Shown: positions 17,589-27,294 of the stretch, piece after piece | Numbering within the stretch: position 1 is the first letter of the stretch | How the letters are laid out: each line of letters opens with the position of its first letter | Origin: Flavobacterium akiainvivens | Lineage (GTDB): Bacteria; Bacteroidota; Bacteroidia; Flavobacteriales; Flavobacteriaceae | Length of the DNA stretch: 64,000 nt | Reading direction: 5' to 3' | NCBI RefSeq assembly: GCF_001278115.1 | Contig: NZ_LIYD01000005.1 | Span: forward strand, 914,924 to 978,923 | Translations under genes and position numbers: made by a program | The notes under the pieces: model-generated | Told to the model about the DNA's origin: nothing | The model's database searches: none | What the model saw: only the letters and a program-made list of their open reading frames with translations

Positions 17589-17672
17589 AGCCCCCCCAAC
17601 CCCCAAAGGGGGCATTTCCTCTCCGTACTGAAAGCAGGAGTAAGAATCCCCCCTTTGGGGGTTAGGGGGCTT
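17589..17672. repeat. GC-rich inverted repeat, two facing copies
   Basis: AGCCCCCCCAACCCCCAAAG (17589 onward) and, 30 bp later, the inverse copy ending TTTGGGGGTTAGGGGGCTT (to 17672). A third copy lies at 53573-53599. Each copy can itself fold at CCCCCAAAGGGGG. This is a dispersed flavobacterial repeat; it sits in the menD leader. Confidence 0.8.
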
Positions 17673-17684
17673 ATGGGTTTATAT

Positions 17685-18278
17685 TTACGAGTTAATCCAC
17701 TCTGTTACAGACTCATCATCCGGAAGCGTTTTAGGGCCTACTACCCTTTCCAGCATACCGTTTTCGTTAATCAGGTATTTCTGGAAGTTCCACTCCACTT
17801 CGCTGTCCTGTAGCCCGTTCTTTTCTTTTTGTGTAAGAAACTGGTATATAGGTGCCATATCATCGCCCTTAACCGATATCTTTTCCATCATAGGGAAGGT
17901 AACACCATAGTTAAGTTTGCAAAATGAAGCAATTTCATCGTTAGTACCCGGTTCCTGAGAGGCAAAGTTATTGGCAGGGAAACCAATAATTACAAAATTT
18001 TTGCTGCTGTATTCTTTATACAGTTTTTCAAGGCTTTCATACTGTGGGGTTAAGCCACATTTAGAAGCCGTGTTTACAATCATTACTTTTTTGCCTTTAA
18101 GGGTTGCAAAGTCAAACTCCTTGCCGGTAATATCTTTTACTTTATACTGGTATATTGAGTGTACAGCCATATCTTTCTTATTTTCTGTCCTGTGGGTTGA
18201 AGTAAATGATTTTTTGTGCTCGCAGTTGCAAAAGCTTACTGCAAGCAGGCTAACCGCCGATAATATCAAATTTTTCAT
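17685..18278 (-). CDS. Glutathione peroxidase-family (thiol peroxidase) protein, exported
   Basis: The chosen start (MKNLILSAVSLLAVSF) gives 197 residues with an N-terminal signal sequence; a second ATG lies one codon earlier. The peroxidase core has the cysteine nucleophile in NTASKCGLTPQY, glutamine in FPANNFASQEPG and the tryptophan-asparagine pair in VEWNFQKY, so the catalytic tetrad is complete with cysteine instead of selenocysteine. Such bacterial enzymes usually use thioredoxin. The C after the signal sequence (SFCNC) is not a convincing lipobox. It follows ccsBA on the same strand, 31 bp downstream of its stop. Confidence 0.88.
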   Translation of the reverse strand: MKNLILSAVSLLAVSFCNCEHKKSFTSTHRTENKKDMAVHSIYQYKVKDITGKEFDFATLKGKKVMIVNTASKCGLTPQYESLEKLYKEYSSKNFVIIGFPANNFASQEPGTNDEIASFCKLNYGVTFPMMEKISVKGDDMAPIYQFLTQKEKNGLQDSEVEWNFQKYLINENGMLERVVGPKTLPDDESVTEWINS

Positions 18279-18309
18279 CATTTCAAAATTTACATTAAAG
18301 GTATAAAAA

Positions 18310-21300
18310 TTACTTCTTTTTAAGGTGTTTACGGTACTGAATGTTTGCCAGTGTGCCAATTATAATTCCACCCAGTGCCATGTAGTAAAAATAAGCCGGT
18401 GTGCGCATTTCGCCACTTGCATAACTGTGCAGGCCTGTAAGGTAGAAGTTTACACCAAAATACGTCATAAGTATAGATGCAAATGCAAACACACTAAAGA
18501 AGTTAAAAATCCACGTGCCACGTAGTGCCGGTACAAAACGCATGTGTATTACAAACGCATATACCATAATACTTACCATAGCCCAGGTTTCTTTAGGGTC
18601 CCAACCCCAGTAACGGCCCCAGCTTTCGTTAGCCCATTGCCCGCCAAGGAAGTTACCTATGGCAAGCATTACAAGGCCCACGGTAAGCGCCATTTCGTTT
18701 ATATAAGTTATCTCTTTTATGTTGATATCCATTTTTGCCTTGTTTTTACTGTTGGTAAAAATCATAAGGAAAAGCGAAAGCAAGCCCAGTATAAACCCAA
18801 GGGTAAACGGCCCGTAGCAGGCCACAATTACCGCCACGTGAATCATAAGCCAGTATGAGTTAAGTACTGGCTGCAGGTTAGCAATGCCCGGGTCTGTAAA
18901 GTTTAGGTGCGCCACCCAAAGCACAATGGCTGCCACAAATGCCGTGGCTGCAACTGTTAGCTGCGATTTACGGCCAAAGGCAAGGCCAAAGAACATGGTA
19001 GCCCAGCCCACATAAACAATAGACTCATAAGCATCGCTCCACGGTGCGTGGCCGGATATGTACCAGCGCATAGCAAGCCCAAGGGTGTGCAAAACAAACA
19101 TTATGCCTATCAGCACATGGAATACCTTTACCGTAATACCCACCCACTTCTTTTTATTAAAGATGTTTACAATAACAAATGCCATCATCAGGATACCAAA
19201 AAGCGCATAGCACTGGTACAGCCTTTCAAATATATGCATTTTGTTATAGCGTATTTCGGCGTCAATTTTGGCTTCAGCAGGCATTACTTCGGCGCCAAAT
19301 TTTTTCTGGTAGTTTTCCAGGCCGGTAAGTACTTTTTCGGCCGTGCTGTAATCTTTATCCTGTAGCGCTTTTGCAACCGATTCCCAATAGTAAGGTATAA
19401 TGTTCCTTATGGTATCCATACCTTTTATGCTGTCGCCCATAATCTGGGCATAAGACACCCATTTATGGCCTTTATCATTCGGTATAGGCATTACATTAAA
19501 CATTTGCCCGCTAAGGGTTAGGTTAAGCAGTACTATTTGCTCATTAAGCAATTTAAAATCAGTATCAAACTTATTCATTTCACGCTTGTGCGCACCTTCT
19601 TCCAGCACAGCGCTCAATTTATAGTTGCCCTGTGCATCAAAAAAGTCGCTCATGGCAGCAAATTTTGTATCAAGCGGCAGCCCGGCTACTTTTCTAATAC
19701 TGCCGTTACCACGGGGTAGCGCTATAACAGGCACATCTACCCAGGCTTCCTGTAACAGCGACATAGAAATAAATGCCTGCTCAGCATTCATACCTTTAAA
19801 GGTATCTTTCTTGCTCAGTTTCCTCAGTATTTCAGATGCCATAGTATTCATAGGCACCATACGGCCACCATCCTGCGCTACCAGCTTACCAAAACGTGCT
19901 GCGTGCTCAGGGCTTACTTTAGTCCTCTCCAGCATGGTTTCAATTTCGCCTTCAGATGGTTTTGTGTGCGTAGTATGGGTATGGTCATCCTGAGAATATC
20001 CGCTAAAGGCAACTAATAGCATTACTGCTGCGGCCATTGCCTTTTTCTTCTCTTTTATCTTATTAAGCTTACGCTCAAGGTCTTTAAATCGGGTGTTTTT
20101 ATCAAACAGGATTGCCATAAGGCCAATATACAGCAGGAAGTAGCCTATGTAAGACAACCAGGTACCCCAAAAGTCATGGCTTACCGATAGTTTTGTGCCT
20201 TTCTCATCTTCGTCAAACCCGCTTTGGAAGAAACGGTAGCCCCTGTAATCCATTACGTGGTTCATATAAATATGGTAATCAAATTTGTCTTTCTTCTCAT
20301 CATCTATAACGCTAACCTTGCTCTCAAATGAAGAGAAACCGGCAGCCTGCCCCTCCATACCCGGGTAGCGGTTGCCTATAAAATCGTTAAGCTGTATTTT
20401 AAACGGAAGTTCGTAGGTTTTACTGCCGTACATAAGGGTAAAATCAAGTTCACCCAGCTTTATGGCTACCGGCATGCCTATCTGGCCTTTACCACCCAGC
20501 AGGGTTACTTCTTTTTCCTGTCCGCCGCTTTTTACAGTAACAACAAGGGCGCTTTCTTCTTTGGTTTTAAAATCGCCGTTACTCCTGTATACCTGCTTAC
20601 CTTTAATGGCAGGCTCAGGGAATACAAACATGGCACCAGCCATATTGTATAACGAACGGAACATAAGCGGCTGTACACTGTCTTTTGCAACAGCCCCCTG
20701 AAACCTGTCGGCCATGCGCATATAGTTTCCTTCAAACGGCGCGTTAAAAGTGTACTCATCGCCTGATTTACTTACATTTACCGCACCGGCAGTTTGTTTA
20801 TTAAAGGCAAAAAGTATGTTACTAATATTTTGAACCTCACCAGATTTAAGGTAGTGTTCGCGGCGCTGTCCTGTGGTTTGTTCCACCAGCTTTATGTACT
20901 CATCGCCATTGGCATCGGGCACAATAGTGTCTTTTGCGCCAAGTATAAAATCCTTATACTCAACCTCAAAAGGTATTTTATTAAAGCTGTTGGCTAATGT
21001 AAAGTGGTTATTGGCAAAAAGCGGAAACTCCTTGCTGCTCATTAAAATAGGCTTTTCAAAAGACAGGCGGCTCATACCTCCCTGGTATTCACCATCTACC
21101 AATACGGTCAGGTAAGGCTTATCGCTGTAAAAGTGGCTTTCGGTAGCGCCCTCGCGAATGGGCATCATACCCTCATAGCTTATATATCGGGTTACAAATG
21201 CCCCCAGTATTATAAGTATAAACGAAAGGTGCAGCAGCAGTGTAGCCCACTTTTCTTTCTTATGAAGCTGGTAACGCTTAATGTTGCCAAAAAAGTTGAT

Positions 21301-21474
21301 TACAAAAATTACCATTATGGCTTCAAACCACTTGGTATTGTAAATAAAAACGCGGGCAGTTTCGGTATTATAGGCGTCTTCAATAAAGGTACCTATACCC
21401 ATGGCAGCAGCAAAAACAACAAATAGCACGGCCATTAAACGGGTGGAAGAAAAGAAGGCAATAATCTTATCCAT
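18310..21474 (-). CDS. ccsBA: Fused cytochrome c biogenesis protein CcsB-CcsA (system II)
   Basis: This 1054-residue membrane protein starts MDKIIAFFSSTRLMAVLF. The N-terminal ResB/CcsB half (about 1-480) has four membrane segments and a large periplasmic domain. A linker of about 250 residues includes a histidine-rich patch (DDHTHTTHTK). The C-terminal CcsA half (about 730-1054) carries the heme-handling WWD motif in WGRYWGWDPKETWAM and conserved histidines (VLHTLGLAM, YGPFTLG region). It exports heme and attaches it to periplasmic apocytochromes c. The fused form is typical of Bacteroidota. A start 48 bp upstream (MPYFCGN) is in frame but implausible. Confidence 0.92.
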   Translation of the reverse strand: MDKIIAFFSSTRLMAVLFVVFAAAMGIGTFIEDAYNTETARVFIYNTKWFEAIMVIFVINFFGNIKRYQLHKKEKWATLLLHLSFILIILGAFVTRYISYEGMMPIREGATESHFYSDKPYLTVLVDGEYQGGMSRLSFEKPILMSSKEFPLFANNHFTLANSFNKIPFEVEYKDFILGAKDTIVPDANGDEYIKLVEQTTGQRREHYLKSGEVQNISNILFAFNKQTAGAVNVSKSGDEYTFNAPFEGNYMRMADRFQGAVAKDSVQPLMFRSLYNMAGAMFVFPEPAIKGKQVYRSNGDFKTKEESALVVTVKSGGQEKEVTLLGGKGQIGMPVAIKLGELDFTLMYGSKTYELPFKIQLNDFIGNRYPGMEGQAAGFSSFESKVSVIDDEKKDKFDYHIYMNHVMDYRGYRFFQSGFDEDEKGTKLSVSHDFWGTWLSYIGYFLLYIGLMAILFDKNTRFKDLERKLNKIKEKKKAMAAAVMLLVAFSGYSQDDHTHTTHTKPSEGEIETMLERTKVSPEHAARFGKLVAQDGGRMVPMNTMASEILRKLSKKDTFKGMNAEQAFISMSLLQEAWVDVPVIALPRGNGSIRKVAGLPLDTKFAAMSDFFDAQGNYKLSAVLEEGAHKREMNKFDTDFKLLNEQIVLLNLTLSGQMFNVMPIPNDKGHKWVSYAQIMGDSIKGMDTIRNIIPYYWESVAKALQDKDYSTAEKVLTGLENYQKKFGAEVMPAEAKIDAEIRYNKMHIFERLYQCYALFGILMMAFVIVNIFNKKKWVGITVKVFHVLIGIMFVLHTLGLAMRWYISGHAPWSDAYESIVYVGWATMFFGLAFGRKSQLTVAATAFVAAIVLWVAHLNFTDPGIANLQPVLNSYWLMIHVAVIVACYGPFTLGFILGLLSLFLMIFTNSKNKAKMDINIKEITYINEMALTVGLVMLAIGNFLGGQWANESWGRYWGWDPKETWAMVSIMVYAFVIHMRFVPALRGTWIFNFFSVFAFASILMTYFGVNFYLTGLHSYASGEMRTPAYFYYMALGGIIIGTLANIQYRKHLKKK

Positions 21475-21573
21475 GTGTGTATGGGTAGTATTTTGATATA
21501 AATTGCCGCAAAAATACGGCAAAAGTTCAATTTTATACCCTTATTTTTTGACAAATTCAATTCATCCTGCCTG

Positions 21574-21601
21574 TTGACACATAATTTTAATATTAAATTT
21601 T
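21574..21601 (+). promoter_or_regulatory. Promoter of the M1 peptidase gene
   Basis: TTG at 21574-21576 and TAAATTTT at 21594-21601 are 17 bp apart; a second -7-like box, TATATTTG, lies at 21609-21616. Both precede the ATG at 21655. Confidence 0.5.
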
Positions 21602-21654
21602 AGTTAGGTATATTTGATGCCTAATGTATTAACTAACCCCAACATTTACGTTGA

Positions 21655-23574
21655 ATGAAATTACCAAGACTACTCCTCCTCACAGGGCTTATTAGCCTTA
21701 CTGCTGCCGCACAGGAAGTTATACCTAACAACCAGCACCTTTTTGATGATGTTATGTACCGCCGTGGCAACGATTACCGCGCTGCATCGGGCGTTCCGGG
21801 GCCTAAATACTGGCAAAACAGCGCCGATTATGTTATTGAAGCCGACCTGAACGACCAAACCAACATACTAAAAGGCAGGTTAACCATGACCTACCACAAC
21901 AACTCCCCGCAGGAACTGCCTTATATATGGCTGTATGTAGAGCAAAACCGCTTTACAGATACTTCCCGCGGCACGCTAACCACCCCAATTATGGGCAACC
22001 GCTACAGTGGCGATACTGATGGTGGCCTAACCATTACTAACCTGGTTGCCAAGACTAAAGGCACATCAAACAAATATGTTATTAGCGATACCCGTATGCA
22101 GGTTATACTTGCCGAGCCGCTAAAACCGGGCAAAACCGCCACCATAAGCATGGATTTTGAGTTCCACATTCCGGAAGCAGGTATGGACCGCATGGGCCGC
22201 CTTGATACTAACGGCGGTACTACCTACTCTATGGCACAATGGTATCCGCGTGCAGCTGTTTATGATGACGTAGTAGGCTGGAACACTGAGCCTTACCTTG
22301 GTGCAGGTGAATTTTATGTTGAATACGGAAACTTTGATTACAAGGTAACCGTGCCTTACAACCACATTGTGGTGGGCAGCGGCGAACTTGTAAACGCTAA
22401 AGAGGTACTTACCAAAGAACAGCTAAAGCGCTGGGAACAAGCTAAAAACAGCGACAAAACCGTGGTGCTTATCAGCGATACCGAAGCCGGTAACCCAGCC
22501 CTTACAAGGCCGGTGCAAAGCGGTAAGGTTACCTGGCATTTTAAAATGAATAACAGCCGCGATATAGCCTGGGCCAGCGCCAAAAACTTTATTTGGGATG
22601 CTGCCCGCATTAACCTGCCAAGCGGCAAAAAGGCTGTGGCTCAGAGTGCTTACACTAAAGAAAGCGCAGGCGAAAAAGCCTGGGGACGCAGTACAGAATA
22701 TACCAAAGCCTCTATAGAACACTACTCATCTATGTGGTTTGAGTACCCGTGGCCTAATGCCGTAAACGTGGCAAGTAACGCCGGCGGTATGGAATACCCG
22801 GGTGTATCATTCTGTAGTGCAGGCAGTTCGGGTGGCGACCTGTGGGATGTAACCGACCACGAATTTGGCCACAACTGGTTCCCTATGATAGTGGGCAGCA
22901 ACGAGCGCCGCTATGCCTGGATGGATGAGGGTTTCAATACCTTTATAAACTACTACAGCACCCTGGCCTTTAATAACGGTGAGTATCAGAGCGATATAGC
23001 CAAAAGCCGCAACCGCGTGCACTGGTTTAAATCTAAATACCGCGAGAGTATTGCTACCTACCCTGACGTTGCCAAGTCTATGAACCTGGGTTACACAGCT
23101 TACTACAAGCCTGCAACAGGCCTTATCATGCTGAGGGAGTACATATTAGGCCATGAGCGTTTTGATTATGCCTTCCGCCAGTACATTAAAAACTGGGCGT
23201 TTAAGCACCCACAACCAAGCGACTTCTTTAACGCTATGGACAACGCTGCCGGCGAGAACCTGAACTGGTTCTGGAGGGGATGGTTTGTAGAAAACGCCAA
23301 TATAGACCTGGGTATCAAAGATGTAAGCGCTATAAAAGGCGGCACAACCATAACCTTTATCAACAGTGGCACTATGCCTGCACCGGTGGTATTTAAGGTT
23401 ACGTATGACGATAACTCATCAGAAATCAAGACGTTACCGGTTGAAGTATGGCAACGTACCAACGAATGGAAATACCTGCTTAAGTCAGACAAAACGGTTA
23501 AGGCTGTGGAGATTGACCCGGAAAGGGTACTGCCGGATATTACCGCCAGCGACAATACCTGGACTAAGGAGTAA
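21655..23574 (+). CDS. M1-family zinc metallopeptidase (aminopeptidase), exported
   Basis: This 639-residue protein starts with a signal peptide (KLPRLLLLTGLISLTAAAQ). The zinc site is complete: H402-E403-F-G-H406 and E425, with 18 residues between H406 and E425 as in M1 peptidases. The substrate motif GGMEYPG precedes it by about 30 residues in place of the classical GAMEN. A beta-sandwich N-terminal domain (about 30-260) and a short C-terminal part make this the compact, Bacteroidota type. It probably trims peptides in the periplasm or outside. Followed by a strong terminator. Confidence 0.92.
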   Translation: MKLPRLLLLTGLISLTAAAQEVIPNNQHLFDDVMYRRGNDYRAASGVPGPKYWQNSADYVIEADLNDQTNILKGRLTMTYHNNSPQELPYIWLYVEQNRFTDTSRGTLTTPIMGNRYSGDTDGGLTITNLVAKTKGTSNKYVISDTRMQVILAEPLKPGKTATISMDFEFHIPEAGMDRMGRLDTNGGTTYSMAQWYPRAAVYDDVVGWNTEPYLGAGEFYVEYGNFDYKVTVPYNHIVVGSGELVNAKEVLTKEQLKRWEQAKNSDKTVVLISDTEAGNPALTRPVQSGKVTWHFKMNNSRDIAWASAKNFIWDAARINLPSGKKAVAQSAYTKESAGEKAWGRSTEYTKASIEHYSSMWFEYPWPNAVNVASNAGGMEYPGVSFCSAGSSGGDLWDVTDHEFGHNWFPMIVGSNERRYAWMDEGFNTFINYYSTLAFNNGEYQSDIAKSRNRVHWFKSKYRESIATYPDVAKSMNLGYTAYYKPATGLIMLREYILGHERFDYAFRQYIKNWAFKHPQPSDFFNAMDNAAGENLNWFWRGWFVENANIDLGIKDVSAIKGGTTITFINSGTMPAPVVFKVTYDDNSSEIKTLPVEVWQRTNEWKYLLKSDKTVKAVEIDPERVLPDITASDNTWTKE

Positions 23575-23610
23575 TTTCCTATAGAAATAAGACATATCAT
23601 TTTTATGAAA

Positions 23611-23642
23611 TCCGCAAAATTTTAAGTTTTGCGGATTTTTTT
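23611..23642 (+). terminator. Intrinsic terminator of the M1 peptidase gene
   Basis: TCCGCAAAA and TTTTGCGGA arms (23611-23635) followed by a T-rich run, 37 bp after the stop. Confidence 0.85.
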
Positions 23643-23719
23643 ATTTTTGATGTATTTTCTTATGTTTTAACTTTATTTTAACGCTAATATTTCACTTTCG
23701 GAGTTCGATATTCAGTTTT

Positions 23720-23779
23720 AAAGTCAAAAGTTTGTAAAGTCATAAAGTCTGGCTATTCTCATTTCAGACTTTTGACTTT
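23720..23779. repeat. Word-repeat hairpin (AAAGTC family)
   Basis: The left arm has AAAGTCAAAAGT followed by two more AAAGTC words; the right arm CAGACTTTTGACTTT (23765-23779) is its complement. It lies in the 375-bp gap between the peptidase gene and the TPR gene. The rest of the gap holds the terminator and a -7 box TAACTTTG (23856-23863). Confidence 0.6.
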
Positions 23780-23949
23780 CGACGTTAAACTTTCGTCCGG
23801 TTTATCTCATTTTTTAGTGCAAAAATGGCTGCACTAAATCCTGTAAAAACCATCGTAACTTTGCAGAAGATTTTTGGCCCCAATTTTTACAGCTGTATAT
23901 TTTTACGATTAAGATTTACGTTATATTAGCATCAAACCAATCACCAGCC

Positions 23950-24384
23950 ATGAAACACCTATTCTTCTCCCTCCTGTTCCTCCCTTTTATAGCATTGGCA
24001 CAGCAACAGCAACCCTCGCCACAATTTACACAGTTGGTTAAACAGGCCGATTCGCTCGCTATGGCTAAGCAATACAAAAACGCCATAGAGGCTTACAGCA
24101 AAGCCATTGCCATAAACCCGGATAAAGAAGTCACTTTCAGGCGTGGTGCGGCTTACCTGTCGTTACAGCAACACGATAAGGCCATTGCCGATTTTACCTA
24201 TGCCATAAACCACCCCGATATAAGCCATTCCACGCTTACCACGGCATATTATATGCGTGGGCTTTGCAAACTATTAAACAATGGCGAATATACCCCAACC
24301 GGTTGCGACGACCTTAGCATGGCCAAATCGTTAGGCTTAAATTTAGACGAGGCCGGCAGTATTGTTAATTACTATTGCCCTTAA
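23950..24384 (+). CDS. Exported TPR-repeat protein
   Basis: A 144-residue protein with a signal peptide (MKHLFFSLLFLPFIALAQ) and two TPR motifs: KQYKNAIEAYSKAIAINPDK (about 42-61) and LQQHDKAIADFTYAINHP (about 74-91), followed by a third helical pair (YYMRGLCKLLNNG). Probably a periplasmic scaffold; no partner is evident. The next gene starts 12 bp after the stop, so the two are likely co-transcribed. Preceded by a 16-bp string (TGTATATTTTTACGAT, 23894-23909) also found before the M28 peptidase gene. Confidence 0.8.
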   Translation: MKHLFFSLLFLPFIALAQQQQPSPQFTQLVKQADSLAMAKQYKNAIEAYSKAIAINPDKEVTFRRGAAYLSLQQHDKAIADFTYAINHPDISHSTLTTAYYMRGLCKLLNNGEYTPTGCDDLSMAKSLGLNLDEAGSIVNYYCP

Positions 24385-24395
24385 CTTTTAGGTAT

Positions 24396-25049
24396 ATGAA
24401 ACACCTCTTACTACTCCTGTTTACGGCAATCCCCTATTTTACCGCCGCACAAAACGGCTATGTAGCCCTGGAGGCCGATGGTTACCTCATGTTTTCTATT
24501 GACAGCCTTGAAACCTATACCAACGTTACCCTAAAAGGCAAAAAGCCGCTACAGTACCGCATAACATTGGTTGACGAAGTTACGGCCCTGCTCTCGCAGA
24601 ATATAAAGGGCAGCTATATAGTGCAGGACACAATTCCGTGCGATGTAAACAACTGGCAGTGGCAGGAAAATGCCCCTATAGTATCTTCTTTCAGGGTCAC
24701 AGATTTCAACAACGATGGACATCAGGATTTGGTTTGTATTAATGAAATGGCGGCGCACGGCAATGCTTACACTCAAATATTCCTCAACAGTGCCAAAGAT
24801 GAAAGGCTGGTAAAGCTTATTGATGCCGAAACCAACAACGATTACTTTAGCAACCCCGAATATGACGACCGTAGAAAAATCCTGATTACTTCTGAATCAG
24901 GCGGTATTTACGGCTATACTACAACAAAATACAGGATAATTAAAAACCATGCACAACCTTTTGAACGTACAGTGGCCGAGCCCGGTGAGGATGAATTTAT
25001 TGAACGTAACTATACCTACAAAAACGGGAATTGGATATCTGTAAAATAG
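24396..25049 (+). CDS. Secreted protein with an FG-GAP/EF-hand-like loop (XAC2610-like)
   Basis: 217 residues starting MKHLLLLLFTAIPYF with a signal peptide ending TAAQ; an ATG 21 bp upstream overlaps the previous gene and is less likely. The motif VTDFNNDGHQDLVCINEMA (about residue 105) is a calcium-loop-like DxNxDGxxD, as in FG-GAP and XAC2610-type proteins. The remainder is beta-rich. Position after the TPR gene suggests joint expression. Function unknown. Confidence 0.7.
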   Translation: MKHLLLLLFTAIPYFTAAQNGYVALEADGYLMFSIDSLETYTNVTLKGKKPLQYRITLVDEVTALLSQNIKGSYIVQDTIPCDVNNWQWQENAPIVSSFRVTDFNNDGHQDLVCINEMAAHGNAYTQIFLNSAKDERLVKLIDAETNNDYFSNPEYDDRRKILITSESGGIYGYTTTKYRIIKNHAQPFERTVAEPGEDEFIERNYTYKNGNWISVK

Positions 25050-25301
25050 TCGAAAGTAATAAAGTCAAAGGTCAAAAACCCGGAACCTAATATGGGCAAA
25101 GCTTTGTAGCCTTTAAGAGAATGTCCTTAGTGTAAAATCTTGGTGGCCTTAGTGATAGAAAAAATTATGCGCTATTTGTGTCCAAACGATAGTCCTATGG
25201 CGGGGTGGTTAAAACACAATTGACCCTGTAAGGGTCGCGCATATTAGCCCGGGGCAACGCCCTAAGAGACATGGTATATAAACGAAACCAACAACCAACC
25301 A
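25050..25301. other. Intergenic stretch with degenerate repeats
   Basis: No gene is seen. The first half contains words such as AAAGTCAAAGGTC and the string CTTAGTGTAAAATCTTGGTG, seen widely in decayed form in flavobacterial intergenic DNA; the second half contains a small dyad GACCCTGTAAGGGTC (25222-25236). Confidence 0.45.
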
Positions 25302-26567
25302 ATGAAATACATCTTTTTATTACTACTCAGCATAAGCGCCTTTGCACAGGAAGGCCGTGCCATAATATCGCTTGACAAAGATAATATTGTGTATCGCGGC
25401 ATAGACAACCTTCTCAAAATTGGTGTGCCCGGTTTAGAACAAACCAATATAACGGTAACATCCACCGGCGGACAGATTAAACCCATAGAAAACCAGCCGG
25501 GGTATTATAAGTGGAATGTAACATCAGTAAGTGGTATGAGGTCAAAAGTTATGATCACTTATAAAAATGCTAATGGTAAAACGGTTGTAGAAAACAAAGA
25601 GTTTAGGGTTGTACCTGTACCTCCGCCTTATGCATATATAGAAAATCAAAAAAGTTGTTGCGAATATGAATACCATCTTACACGTAAGCAAATAGCCAAC
25701 TTAAAACTTAACACAACTATAGACACATATCATGAACATGGTGATGCATTTTATAAAGTAGAAGAGTTTACACTCTATATGCCTAAAGACACAATTACCA
25801 TACAAGGCAATACCATACCAGACAGTATTAAAGTTAAAATAGAATCCCTGCAAACGGGTTCTGTTATAATAATTAACCATATAAGAAGAAACAATCCTGA
25901 CCCCCGCTTACTTTTAAAAGGTGTTGCCCCCCTTACTATCGAAGTTGTTGATGACCCGCTGCCTTACAAAGAAGAAGAACTGCCCGGGCCCATTGCCTAC
26001 TCGCCACAATTTCGCACGCTGTACCGCGGTATAGAAAACAAGCTTATACTTACAGTACCGGGCGCTAAATCATTTAAGGCTACTGCACCGGGATTGAAAA
26101 AAATTAATGATAACGGCGACTATATTTTTAACGTATCTGCAGTTAAGGGAGATAAAGTTGATGTCGATTTTGAGGTAACCCTGCACGGAGATTCGCTGAT
26201 TTACTACAAAGAACAGTATGAAATTTTAAATATAGAATTGCGCGGGCTTATCAACAATAAGGGCTGTAATGGCTGTACGGTTGAAATGAAGGCCAAAGAT
26301 TTTGAAAACGCAGTAATAAGCCTGAGCTTTGATAATGTTATGGTGCCTGCTTACAGAAATGTACCCATATCATCATATATAATAGCAGTAACAGACGAAA
26401 AAGCCATTGAGGTTAAGGGAGATAAAATTACATCCGAAGTATATAAGGAAATACAAAAACTAAAACCTGGCTCAAAAATCAGAATAATAGTGACAGACTA
26501 CAATCTTCCCGAAACAGGTATGGTAGGCGTAAGACCGCCAATGATTGAAACCGTACTGATTAAATAA
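25302..26567 (+). CDS. Exported protein built of duplicated GldM C-terminal domains
   Basis: A 421-residue protein with a signal peptide (MKYIFLLLLSISAFAQ). It has an A-B-A-B layout. The A unit starts NIVYRGIDNLLKIGVPG (about 28) and FRTLYRGIENKLILTVPG (about 237); this is the Ig-like GldM domain start. The B unit ends with LQTGSVIIINHIRRNNPDPR and LKPGSKIRIIVTDY, as in the last GldM domain. GldM is the trans-periplasmic rod of the type IX secretion motor, but this protein lacks the N-terminal membrane helix of GldM and is a soluble periplasmic version. Neighbours are small secreted proteins, not gld genes. Function unknown. Confidence 0.78.
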   Translation: MKYIFLLLLSISAFAQEGRAIISLDKDNIVYRGIDNLLKIGVPGLEQTNITVTSTGGQIKPIENQPGYYKWNVTSVSGMRSKVMITYKNANGKTVVENKEFRVVPVPPPYAYIENQKSCCEYEYHLTRKQIANLKLNTTIDTYHEHGDAFYKVEEFTLYMPKDTITIQGNTIPDSIKVKIESLQTGSVIIINHIRRNNPDPRLLLKGVAPLTIEVVDDPLPYKEEELPGPIAYSPQFRTLYRGIENKLILTVPGAKSFKATAPGLKKINDNGDYIFNVSAVKGDKVDVDFEVTLHGDSLIYYKEQYEILNIELRGLINNKGCNGCTVEMKAKDFENAVISLSFDNVMVPAYRNVPISSYIIAVTDEKAIEVKGDKITSEVYKEIQKLKPGSKIRIIVTDYNLPETGMVGVRPPMIETVLIK

Positions 26568-26676
26568 TCTAATAAAATCTTCATTCATCCGCTCAATCCG
26601 TGTTATCCGTATTTCATAATAAAATCACTTACTAATCAAATAATTACGTATCTTACAGCAATAAAACACAACCGCC

Positions 26677-27072
26677 ATGAAATACATCCTTTTCCTTTTG
26701 ATTAGCGTAAGCGCTTTTGCACAAAATGCATCAAATGTTACAGCCTCCAGCCACAAAGTATTAATCAACGGACAGAGTATGCAGGACGACGTACTCAAAT
26801 TTACCCGCGAACAGCTTAAAGAAGCCGTTGTAACCCTTGACCCGGCCGCAAACTTGCCTGAAAAAACCCATATAGCCTGTTTTGAGTTAACGTTCCCCGA
26901 AAAGCCCCGTCACGTTATAGGAGGCAATAAGGTATTGGTAAATGTTCATCAAGCCATTTCCCGCCTAAAATCCGGCGATACCGTCATTATTCAAAACATA
27001 AAATATCAGGTTCCCGGCGATAAAACGTGGCATAAATACACCGGCAGCCAAAAGATTATGATTGTAGAGTAA
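26677..27072 (+). CDS. Exported single GldM B-domain protein
   Basis: 131 residues with a signal peptide nearly identical to that of the preceding gene (MKYILFLLISVSAFAQ). The mature part corresponds to one B unit of the 25302 gene: FTREQLKEAVVTLDP, then FELTFPEKPRHVIGG and LKSGDTVIIQNIKYQVPGD, ending with KIMIVE. Similarity to the last domain of GldM is visible in the same pattern. It is 109 bp downstream, same strand. Probably a paralogue produced by local duplication and truncation. Function unknown. Confidence 0.7.
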   Translation: MKYILFLLISVSAFAQNASNVTASSHKVLINGQSMQDDVLKFTREQLKEAVVTLDPAANLPEKTHIACFELTFPEKPRHVIGGNKVLVNVHQAISRLKSGDTVIIQNIKYQVPGDKTWHKYTGSQKIMIVE

Positions 27073-27080
27073 CTGTTCAT

Positions 27081-27256
27081 TTCAGGTTTAAAGTTTAAAG
27101 TTTCAGGTTGGGCTTCACTCACACTTAAAATCTCCGTGATATAACCCCAAAAACTTTGCGTCCCGATAGCTATCGGGATTACGCCTTCTTTGCGCAATTT
27201 TGTGATATAAACAGTTAAAACGCACCGGCAGGCAGAACCTGAAACTTTAAACCTGA
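27081..27256. repeat. Word-repeat hairpin (TTTAAAG) enclosing an 18-bp palindrome
   Basis: The left arm (27083-27109) carries GGTTTAAAGTTTAAAG then TTTCAGGTT; the right arm (27236-27256) is its complement with one TTTAAAG word fewer. Inside lies the perfect palindrome TCCCGATAGCTATCGGGA (27161-27178). It fills the gap before sdaA and has no gene. Confidence 0.75.
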
Positions 27257-27294
27257 TACAAATTTAAATAATCAACAAATTAACCACTAAAACG

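Noticed and set aside
15927..17615. Longer menD start at 17615
   Set aside because: The extra codons lie in the GC-rich intergenic repeat, and the family N-terminus begins at MIYPK.
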